Source: a virus
Virus record (IMG/VR): IMGVR_UViG_3300042359_000853
Location: 163,584-227,583 of that record
DNA length: 64,000 nt
Direction: 5' to 3' (one strand)
Under the pieces are notes generated by a model. The model saw nothing but the letters and a program-made list of their open reading frames with translations, was not told where the DNA came from and searched no databases. The position numbers and the translations under genes are program-made. Positions 33,951-40,715 of the stretch are shown in pieces (position 1 is the stretch's first letter; each line of letters begins with the position of its first letter).

Positions 33951-33972
33951 AAAAGTGATTTTTTACACTTTT
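33951..33972 (-). terminator. Weak terminator of the endolysin gene
   Basis: AAAAGTG/CACTTTT stem of 7 bp with an 8-nt T-rich loop, overlapping the end of the endolysin stop codon region. Confidence 0.45.
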
Positions 33973-34826
33973 TAGGATAGTAGAGCGAAATACTCTTTAA
34001 AATGTTTCAAACGATCCGCAAGACCGATTGTTCCACCATTTACTCTTTTCGTTACCGCAGTTACTGTCGCTTCATCACTACCTTTATCACAAATAGCCCA
34101 GAGTTTGTTAGAGTCAAAGAAAAAAGCTGCTGATGCTAGAGGATATTTACTAGCTACAAGATCAGGATTGGCAACTGTATCTTCACCTATAAACTTAGCA
34201 AAATTAGTATAGTTCGATTTACCGGTGAGTTGGATATAACCACGACCTCTAAACTTATAACCTTCTTTTGTAGATTCGTCACCATTACCCATACGACCAC
34301 CGTATACTTTAGATGCTATTTTTTCTGGATTTTTAGCGTAAGAATCAGCAGTGGTGCCAGGGAAATATTTTGGAAATATCTTTTTAAGACCATCAGCTGA
34401 GTAATTGAGATTTTCTTGGATGTGCTTGAATCCACCAGATTCATGACCACACTGTGCTAGAAAATGAGCTAAACGAAGTGGTGTAGTAATATTGAATTTC
34501 TTAGCAGTGTCAGGTATTTGAGCTATTACGGCATCAGGAATATGACCTTTTAGTTTTTCAAGTTTGAACGTAGAATCTGTTGGAAATACGACATCTTCTT
34601 TGATTGGTTTTGCTGCGGCCGGTGCTGTAGGTGCAGTAGTTGCTGCTGGAAACATTTTCGCCCAAGTTCCATCACCAACAATACCATCTGCTGTAAGTCC
34701 GTTAGCTGCTTGCCACTCTTTTACTTTCTTTTCAGTTCCAGGACCGAATACTCCATCAGCAGCCAATCCTAATTTTTGTTGAAGTTTTTTTACTTCTTCA
34801 CCTTTTGAATTTAATTTAATGACCAT
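33972..34826 (-). CDS. Endolysin: peptidoglycan-binding domain plus GH19-type hydrolase
   Basis: 284 aa. Residues 4-58 are a PG_binding_1 repeat (KKLQQKLGLAADGVFGPGTEKKVKEWQ...GIVGDGTW). An Ala/Thr/Pro linker (60-75) leads to a GH19 chitinase-like lysozyme domain: FLAQCGHESGGF with the likely catalytic E129, NYSADGLKKIFPKYF, then FRGRGYIQLTGKSNY. It should cleave glycan strands of the host wall. There is no signal peptide, so it needs a holin; a two-membrane-segment candidate is at 42.6-43.0 kb. Confidence 0.88.
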   Translation of the reverse strand: MVIKLNSKGEEVKKLQQKLGLAADGVFGPGTEKKVKEWQAANGLTADGIVGDGTWAKMFPAATTAPTAPAAAKPIKEDVVFPTDSTFKLEKLKGHIPDAVIAQIPDTAKKFNITTPLRLAHFLAQCGHESGGFKHIQENLNYSADGLKKIFPKYFPGTTADSYAKNPEKIASKVYGGRMGNGDESTKEGYKFRGRGYIQLTGKSNYTNFAKFIGEDTVANPDLVASKYPLASAAFFFDSNKLWAICDKGSDEATVTAVTKRVNGGTIGLADRLKHFKEYFALLS

Positions 34827-34851
34827 AGTTTTTTATTTTTTTTTTTTAGGA

Positions 34852-34859
34852 TATATATA
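34852..34859 (-). promoter_or_regulatory. TATATATA promoter box of the endolysin
   Basis: The box lies 25 nt upstream of the ATG at 34826 with a nearly all-A leader on the minus strand. Confidence 0.45.
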
Positions 34860-34872
34860 AAATCAAAAATTA

Positions 34873-35274
34873 TTATTTTTTCATGGCGTTTTCAAGTGAC
34901 TGACGAAGAGCTGAAGAAAACTCAGTTCTCTCGAAAGGAAGTTTTTCATCTTGAAGTTGAAGTAAGGTTGAGGATACAGAAGTTTTGTTTGATCCTTCAC
35001 CGATATACTCTTTGCCGTCGATAATAATTTTTGTTTTAACAATCGTTTTCTTTTGCTTGAACTCGAAAGGTCCGATACGAATACCTTTTGTTGGTGCTTC
35101 GATTGAAAGTATTTCTACGTTAATAGCTCTGCCGCTATCACATAAGGTATATCTATCGTTAGCAAGTTCCGTAACGATTTGTTTTGCTCCGTAGGTTAGT
35201 TTTGTATCTTGGACACCGTTCATGTGAGCGAGTGTTATAACACTCGCTATAAAGTAACAAATAATTGAATCCAT
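34873..35274 (-). CDS. Small exported hypothetical protein
   Basis: 133 aa. The first 20 residues (MDSIICYFIASVITLAHMNG) look like a short signal peptide or membrane anchor. The rest is a mixed domain with LCDSGRAINVEILSIEAPT and IDGKEYIGEGSNKTSV strands. It is the last gene of the leftward exported-protein cluster before the endolysin. No family recognised. Confidence 0.6.
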   Translation of the reverse strand: MDSIICYFIASVITLAHMNGVQDTKLTYGAKQIVTELANDRYTLCDSGRAINVEILSIEAPTKGIRIGPFEFKQKKTIVKTKIIIDGKEYIGEGSNKTSVSSTLLQLQDEKLPFERTEFSSALRQSLENAMKK

Positions 35275-35278
35275 TTTT

Positions 35279-35338
35279 AATTTCTAGATTTTATCTTGAA
35301 ATTTTTAATTTCAAGTATAGTTATATATCTAGAAATTA
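35279..35338. repeat. Nested inverted repeats between two exported-protein genes
   Basis: The outer arms AATTTCTAGAT (35279-35289) and ATCTAGAAATT (35327-35337) are perfect over 11 bp. Inside them a second perfect 9-bp pair, CTTGAAATT and AATTTCAAG (35295-35303 and 35307-35315), has a 3-nt loop. A TATATAT run lies in the 3' spacer. It may be an mRNA end structure, a regulated promoter or an operator. Confidence 0.7.
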
Positions 35339-36505
35339 ATCTTGAATTTTAGAAGCAGTTGTTGTAGTTCTGTGTTTACCTTTTGAAACTATCCATATTA
35401 GTGAAGTATTCTCAAAGGTTCTAGTATGACTCAGAGGTCTTGTCAGGTAGTAATTTGGTAAAGTAGAGTTTTGTTCTATATCGAGTTTTTCGGCGTTGGA
35501 AAACACTAGATTTTGATTTAATGTTGAATTATTCCAAAATATATTCCAAGCAGATTTAATATCAAAATAATTTGTTGTAGAGTCTGAGGTTATATCACAA
35601 GTGTAAAAATCCCAACTTCTCATCTCTGATGGAAAAGTTTTCATAAAGAGTAAATAATTCAGTTCTGATTCTATTATTGTGTTAGAGTATTGTGAACTAT
35701 TTATTGTAGCTCTGAACGTATAGTTTTGTGGATTAGAAAATGAAGAATTACCCTGCGTATTTGTAAGAATAGTTCCTTGTGGTATCCAAGTTGAACTCTG
35801 AACGAAAGGCGTAAAAAGGACGGAGGAGTTAGAGGTTCCGCTCCAATTTGAACCATTCCTTCCTGGTGTGGTGATTATTTGAGAGTTATCACTATTTGAA
35901 ATACCCTGTAATGAAGATAGAGAAGCGCAACCAGGGTGCGAGAGTAGATTTATTCTTACAGTGTTGGTAGTTTCTGATAATACTATTTGAAAATCAGTAA
36001 AGAGAGTAGTAGTTGTTCTACAATTATAATATCCAATGTGATAACTTACTATAAATCTTCTATTTGGTTGTGATCCGGTAGTTTGGTATCTAACAAAATA
36101 TCCGGATATCGGAAAGAGATCCATAGCGTTTGCGTGTATTCCGTTTCTTACTGTATTATTTGGAGAACCACCAACGATATCACCACCCGTATTGGTAAAT
36201 GAAATCCATCCGTTAGAGCAGATATTTACAGTTGTAAAATTAGTTCCCCAGTAATTGAAAGTAAAACCAATTGGTAGATTTGATATAGTCTGGTCATCAC
36301 CGAGAGTAAGTGAAGTTCCTGATGTTGATTCATAAGCATATGGAACAGATCCTTGTGTGTATCCAGTCTGACCTGGAACAAAATGTTCAACCGTTACTGG
36401 AATTCCCTGTGGTATTCTACCATCAATAGTAGAAATAGTAATAACTTGGCCAAATACAACACTTGATAAAAAGAGAAAATACGTAACAATTCTAAATATT
36501 TTCAT
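35336..36505 (-). CDS. Exported beta-rich protein with dockerin-like C-terminal module
   Basis: 389 aa from the ATG at 36505 (MKIFRIVTYF); an ATG 6 codons earlier lies on the promoter side and is less likely. A signal peptide ends VVFG before Gln. Residues about 50-200 are a beta domain with YAYESTSGTSL, LPIGFTFNYWG, VNICSNGWISF, the type seen in Bacteroidota cell-surface proteins. The C-terminal 100 residues (DFYTCDITSDSTTNYFDIKSAW...) match the layout of a module shared with the proteins at 36.9 and 40.7 kb. It probably ends up on the host surface or in the medium. Confidence 0.7.
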   Translation of the reverse strand: MKIFRIVTYFLFLSSVVFGQVITISTIDGRIPQGIPVTVEHFVPGQTGYTQGSVPYAYESTSGTSLTLGDDQTISNLPIGFTFNYWGTNFTTVNICSNGWISFTNTGGDIVGGSPNNTVRNGIHANAMDLFPISGYFVRYQTTGSQPNRRFIVSYHIGYYNCRTTTTLFTDFQIVLSETTNTVRINLLSHPGCASLSSLQGISNSDNSQIITTPGRNGSNWSGTSNSSVLFTPFVQSSTWIPQGTILTNTQGNSSFSNPQNYTFRATINSSQYSNTIIESELNYLLFMKTFPSEMRSWDFYTCDITSDSTTNYFDIKSAWNIFWNNSTLNQNLVFSNAEKLDIEQNSTLPNYYLTRPLSHTRTFENTSLIWIVSKGKHRTTTTASKIQD

Positions 36506-36510
36506 TTTAA

Positions 36511-36518
36511 TATATATA
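36511..36518. promoter_or_regulatory. Palindromic TATATATA box between divergent genes
   Basis: It is 5 nt from the minus ATG at 36505 and 25 nt from the plus ATG at 36544. The leftward transcript would be leaderless. Confidence 0.5.
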
Positions 36519-36543
36519 AACAAAAAAATAAAAGTCCAAAAAA

Positions 36544-36969
36544 ATGAAACTTATAAAAAAATTTGAAGAGTTTTCACCAGGTGAAAGTTGGGATAATCTT
36601 TCTAAAAAAAGGGGCAGAAAATTAGATCATTTAGTAGGTCAAACACTTAATTTTAATATCATAACTTATCGCACTGAGGATTTCACCAAAGACGAATTAG
36701 AATATAAAAGAAAAACTAACTATGTCGGCACTATAAAACAAGTTCTAGATTGGGATATTTACGAAGAGCCAAAACTTGTTATTGAGTTACCGGAAAGAAC
36801 ATACAAAATAGGATATAACAAAGCAAAAGATATCTTCTACATAAGTAGATACTATCTAGCTAATCAAATTTTAGGAAAACGAGATGTTGATAAAAATATT
36901 TTAGAAGAGTTTAAACAATTTTTCTATAGTCAACTTTTCGATCTTGACAAACAATACAGAGATCAATAA
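36544..36969 (+). CDS. Hypothetical protein with aromatic start motif
   Basis: 141 aa, starting MKLIKKFEEFSPGES, a form of the recurring targeting-like motif. The rest is alpha/beta with a central YVGTIKQVLDWDIYEEPKLVIEL strand pair that may be an SH3-like barrel. It is the only rightward gene inside the leftward exported-protein region, and overlaps the stop of the PA14 gene by 7 nt. Function unknown. Confidence 0.6.
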   Translation: MKLIKKFEEFSPGESWDNLSKKRGRKLDHLVGQTLNFNIITYRTEDFTKDELEYKRKTNYVGTIKQVLDWDIYEEPKLVIELPERTYKIGYNKAKDIFYISRYYLANQILGKRDVDKNILEEFKQFFYSQLFDLDKQYRDQ

Positions 36970-38117
36970 ACTAAATTCTGTTGATTAGTAAAACCCGGTG
37001 TTAGTAAATAAAAATTTGACACACCACCATTTGTAGGTGTAAAAGTGTAAGTAGATTGAATACCAGGTATCGTATTTCTTAGATCTCCAGTGCTAGAAAT
37101 AAGAGTATTCCACTGAGTTTGTGTGAAAAGAAGTGTTCTTTTTTGATAGGATAATCCACCTATTCTTCTTGATGTTAAATAAATATCACCAATAGTTATA
37201 CTATTATCACCCGTAATCTCGTATTTATGGAAATGGATAGAACGTAATGGTATTCTTTGTAAAACAATACTATCAATACCTAAAAAATCAGAACTTGTTA
37301 GATTTGACAAAGTTGTCGGTATAGTCACTTCTACAGACCATTCATCACCAATTAGTCCTGTTGAAGAAAGAGAATATTGACCAGAACTATTTGTTTGTGA
37401 AGTTGATTGTAAAGTCCAAGAGCCAGGTGATGAAGTTGGAATACCAATTTCCGAAGTTTGTAGAGAGTGAGTTGATTGACCGGGTCTTCTCCAAACAACA
37501 CTAAGACCATCACCTCCGGCATACTCCTGCATTCTAGCTCGAAAGGTGTATTGAACACCACTTGTTAAGTTAATATTTCCATAAATTGGACCACTCATTC
37601 CGTGACCACCGTAATAACTAACTACAAAATTTCCACCAATAAATAGATCAGATCCATCATCTGAGTTGATACCAAAAGAATATTGACCACTTGTTTGTGG
37701 TATAAATGTTCCAGTAACCTCAACTGAATAATACTCTCCGTTATTAGGGACTGTGGCTCCTGCGTTTCTGATTGTTGTGAAAGTCGTAAAATTTAGGCAA
37801 GTAGTAGTAGGTAGTGTTCCAGTCCATCTAAGTTGTGTATTTGAAAAACTAGTATTGAATAGTCGATCGAATTCAGATGTTACTGTAGGATATGCTCCGT
37901 ATTGTGAGGTATTTCCATTTCCCAAGTGTGTTGAGTATATTTTCACGTTCATCGTATTAGATAAAACTATAGTAGGTGTTCTTCTGAACAACTTTGTGAT
38001 AATATTCTGAACAGGAGCATCGCCTTCAGTTCTAATAAAACCTGAATGTGTAAAACTTTGCCCTTGAGTCGATAGAGATAAAAAAATAAGTAGTAGTGGA
38101 AATATAACTTTTTTCAT
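36963..38117 (-). CDS. Exported PA14-domain protein with dockerin-like module
   Basis: 384 aa. A signal peptide (MKKVIFPLLLIFLSLSTQG) is followed by Gln. Residues about 125-215 are a PA14 fold: VTGTFIPQTSGQYSFGINSDDGSDLFIGG, then VQYTFRARMQEYAGGDGLSVVWRRPG. PA14 domains bind carbohydrate, often with calcium. The C-terminal part has GDNSITIGDIYLTSRRIGG, dockerin-like, then a TQTQWNTLISSTG segment similar to TQAEFDAIITNP in the 40.7 kb protein. It is the last gene of an overlapping leftward run. Confidence 0.75.
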   Translation of the reverse strand: MKKVIFPLLLIFLSLSTQGQSFTHSGFIRTEGDAPVQNIITKLFRRTPTIVLSNTMNVKIYSTHLGNGNTSQYGAYPTVTSEFDRLFNTSFSNTQLRWTGTLPTTTCLNFTTFTTIRNAGATVPNNGEYYSVEVTGTFIPQTSGQYSFGINSDDGSDLFIGGNFVVSYYGGHGMSGPIYGNINLTSGVQYTFRARMQEYAGGDGLSVVWRRPGQSTHSLQTSEIGIPTSSPGSWTLQSTSQTNSSGQYSLSSTGLIGDEWSVEVTIPTTLSNLTSSDFLGIDSIVLQRIPLRSIHFHKYEITGDNSITIGDIYLTSRRIGGLSYQKRTLLFTQTQWNTLISSTGDLRNTIPGIQSTYTFTPTNGGVSNFYLLTPGFTNQQNLVY

Positions 38118-39613
38118 AATAGAATTTTAGTTCCTGTCAGGACTTGCCAGTTTAAAAATGACTGATTTACTTGATAAACACCAGAAAAACTAATAGTCCA
38201 TTTAAACTTAGAAGTTACTTTCATATCTGTATTTATCATAGGAATGAACAATAAACCACTCTGATACCACTGACCTTGGTAATAATAGGTGTAGGGTGAA
38301 TAAACACCAAGACCTAAAAAATTAATTCCAAGAGATCTACCACCCTTGAAATTAGTAAAACCACCACCCATCAATGCCCAGTTTCTAAAATCTTGATCTG
38401 ATAATTTTCCGGTCGTGAAGGTAGTGCCTGCCATTAGTGTTACTTTATTAACTTTCTGAGCGTTGAGTAGTGAGGCTGTTAAAAACCAATCGTTGTTAAA
38501 ATTAGTCATATAAGATGTCGAAAAAATACCCATATAGTTTTTCATCTTCAAAGAACCATAACCGGACAAATTAAGAATATTCTGACCTGTCTGGTAGTTG
38601 ATATTTAGACCTTTGATGAAGGTTTGTTCAGTATTTACATGTGTTAGTGATGTGTTGAAACGGAAGTTATCATTACCTGTTTTGGTGATATCAGAATCAT
38701 TTCTAATAACAACTATATCACCTGTAGCAATGAGAGCACCAGAAGCAACACGTGATGAACCTCGAGATGATTTACCACCACCAGAAGATCCCCCACCATC
38801 ACTACCTCCACTTTCACCACCACTAGAAACTTGTTGGTTTTGTTCTCCCAGTGCGGTTACGCCACCAGATTCGGAATTATTTTCTGTAGAACTACCGTTT
38901 TGAGTTGAACCACCTCGCTGATTTGACCCACCACCCCCTCCTGTGTTGTTACCGGGAGCAGAACCATTTCCGGTTCCACCAGTTCCACTACCTGATCCAG
39001 AACCACCACCAGAACCAGATCCACCAGTATTTGAACCAGATCCACCAGTATTTGAACCAGATGCACCTGAGTTGTTTCCTGAACCATCACCAGCATTACC
39101 ACCACTGCCACCTGAGTTGTTTCCCGAACCACCACTAGATGATCCTGAAGAGTTTGAGTTAGATCCATTACCGTTTTGACCTGTAGTTCCTCCAGTTGTG
39201 CCGGATCCGATACCACCGACCGAATTTCCTATCGAGCTAGCCATCGATACAACAGAAGTAAGAGATGCTACATTGTTAGCAGATACACTTCCCAAAAAAT
39301 TACTTAAATTCGTAGATGCTCCAGAAGCTGCTTGACCTCTTTCTGAAGCACACGGATCAGTTCCTGGTGGGAGAGAACTTATAATTCCCTCTCTCCATCT
39401 CTCAAGTTCACCATTTTCCATTTCAGCCTGAGTGAAAGTTCTGAATCTTCCTAAAAAATTAATTGTTACAGAACCACCTATGGGTATTTGAATAGTTTCA
39501 TTTCTTTGTAAACAACTATTATAATAAGTATAGGTGAAACTTTGAGCTTTTACACTCAAAATTCCACCTATACAAAGTGTTAAAATAAACGATAATAAAA
39601 ATTTACCAACCAT
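38114..39613 (-). CDS. Exported outer-membrane-like protein with Gly/Ser/Asn-rich centre
   Basis: 499 aa. A signal peptide ends SVKA before Gln. An N-terminal domain (SFTYTYYNSCLQRNETIQIP, then GRFRTFTQAEMENG) is followed by a low-complexity Gly/Ser/Asn/Thr tract of about 170 residues. The last 180 residues have alternating amphipathic strands with many aromatic residues and a hydrophobic end (VLTGTKILL), as in outer-membrane barrels. It overlaps the CsgG-like gene upstream by 11 nt, which suggests the two work together at the outer membrane. Confidence 0.65.
   Translation of the reverse strand: MVGKFLLSFILTLCIGGILSVKAQSFTYTYYNSCLQRNETIQIPIGGSVTINFLGRFRTFTQAEMENGELERWREGIISSLPPGTDPCASERGQAASGASTNLSNFLGSVSANNVASLTSVVSMASSIGNSVGGIGSGTTGGTTGQNGNGSNSNSSGSSSGGSGNNSGGSGGNAGDGSGNNSGASGSNTGGSGSNTGGSGSGGGSGSGSGTGGTGNGSAPGNNTGGGGGSNQRGGSTQNGSSTENNSESGGVTALGEQNQQVSSGGESGGSDGGGSSGGGKSSRGSSRVASGALIATGDIVVIRNDSDITKTGNDNFRFNTSLTHVNTEQTFIKGLNINYQTGQNILNLSGYGSLKMKNYMGIFSTSYMTNFNNDWFLTASLLNAQKVNKVTLMAGTTFTTGKLSDQDFRNWALMGGGFTNFKGGRSLGINFLGLGVYSPYTYYYQGQWYQSGLLFIPMINTDMKVTSKFKWTISFSGVYQVNQSFLNWQVLTGTKILL
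38740..39190 (-). repeat. Low-complexity Gly/Ser/Asn-coding tract
   Basis: The region is dominated by GGT/TCA-type codons read on the minus strand and includes short tandem units (GSNTGGSG). It generates several long false open frames on both strands. Confidence 0.8.
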
Positions 39614-40295
39614 TTTGCTCCAGACGCTTTACTAGGTTCATTGTAGCAACCTCCAAAGCTTTCTGAGTAGCAATACCAACAGTTGATTGGTCAAATCCCA
39701 TTTCTGGGTTCTTAAAGTAACCTTCACCGAATTGTGTAGATTGACCTTGACCAGAAGCAACGATATATTGTGAATTTTCTACATTAACTAAACGAATCTG
39801 AATACCCATAATAGTAGTATTGGTTTTCTTCAACTTACCTTTATCGTAGTTTTCTGAGTATGATACAGAAAAATCATAAATCTCTGCGTAAACGATATAT
39901 TTTGGTAAGCGAATACCCTGCATTTTTAGTTTAGTTTTACCATCGTCAAGACCGTCGATTTTCTTTTCCCAGGCGTCGAGCATTTGATTGACTACGGCGT
40001 CTTTTTCTTCGGTAAATTCAAAACGATTGGTATATAATAGATTTTCTACAATACGGTTAGATACACCAAGACCTAGTCTTTTTTCCCTAAGTTCAGGAAA
40101 AGTTTCCCAGAGTTCTTTGTTGACATTCAATTTTGAAAGCTGCACGGTTTGTTTTTTACCCGTGTAGGTTGAGATAGATTCTAGTGTTCTATCAGTTTTT
40201 TCAAAATCCGCTTGATATTGTGTGGTCGAAATACTAGATTTACAACCAACTACCATCAAGAAACTTAGTGAGAGAATCGATAACCAGTTTTTCAT
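39603..40295 (-). CDS. CsgG-like outer-membrane lipoprotein
   Basis: 230 aa. A lipoprotein signal ends VVGC (C18). The body has LGLGVSNRIVENLLYTNRFEFTEE, PKYIVYAEIYDFSVSY, MGIQIRLVNVENSQYIVASGQGQS and a late helix, in the order of CsgG-type proteins. CsgG forms an oligomeric outer-membrane channel that secretes curli subunits in bacteria. The motif match is moderate and the barrel strands are not obvious to me. Its place between a small membrane-anchored gene and an outer-membrane-like gene fits a secretion role. Confidence 0.6.
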   Translation of the reverse strand: MKNWLSILSLSFLMVVGCKSSISTTQYQADFEKTDRTLESISTYTGKKQTVQLSKLNVNKELWETFPELREKRLGLGVSNRIVENLLYTNRFEFTEEKDAVVNQMLDAWEKKIDGLDDGKTKLKMQGIRLPKYIVYAEIYDFSVSYSENYDKGKLKKTNTTIMGIQIRLVNVENSQYIVASGQGQSTQFGEGYFKNPEMGFDQSTVGIATQKALEVATMNLVKRLEQNGW

Positions 40296-40696
40296 TCTTC
40301 TCCCTCCTGTTCTTGTTGTTTTTGTCTGAGTCTTTTCATTCTCTCGGCTGGTGTTTCTTTCTTTTCCTCAGCAGGCGCAGCGGCTGGCTGAGCCTGTGGT
40401 TGAGATGCTGGCGCTACTTCTCTGATAGTTTCTTTCTCTCTGATGACGGTCGTTCCACCACCTCCAGAGTTACTCGATGCGTTGTTTTGGTTGTTGTTTT
40501 CCAAGTTGAGATTTATAACCGGAGCAGCCGCTGGTGCTACTTGTTCAGTTTTTGTCTCTTCACTGTCGTTTCCACCACCTCCGAAGAGAGTAGTAGAAAT
40601 CCATACACCACCACCTGTTACCACAGTTGCTAGTGTGCCTACGATGGTCTTTTTCAATCCACCCCAGGTTCCGTCATTTTCGGTTTCTTCTGCCAT
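40292..40696 (-). CDS. Small membrane-anchored Pro/Ala/Gln-rich protein
   Basis: 134 aa. One membrane segment (IVGTLATVVTGGGVWIST, about 18-35) is followed by a Gly/Asn/Ala/Pro-rich linker and a charged helical C-terminus (EKKETPAERMKRLRQKQQEQ). No signal peptidase site. The 4-nt overlap with the CsgG-like gene shows translational coupling. It may bridge inner membrane and periplasm; function unknown. Confidence 0.6.
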   Translation of the reverse strand: MAEETENDGTWGGLKKTIVGTLATVVTGGGVWISTTLFGGGGNDSEETKTEQVAPAAAPVINLNLENNNQNNASSNSGGGGTTVIREKETIREVAPASQPQAQPAAAPAEEKKETPAERMKRLRQKQQEQEGEE

Positions 40697-40715
40697 AGTT
40701 TTTTTTTGTTTTTTT

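Noticed and set aside
38857-39216. Overlapping open frames on both strands (Val/Gln-rich, His/Asn-rich, Pro/Glu-rich)
   Set aside because: They are shadows of the Gly/Ser/Asn-coding tract of the exported protein on the minus strand, with no start context of their own.
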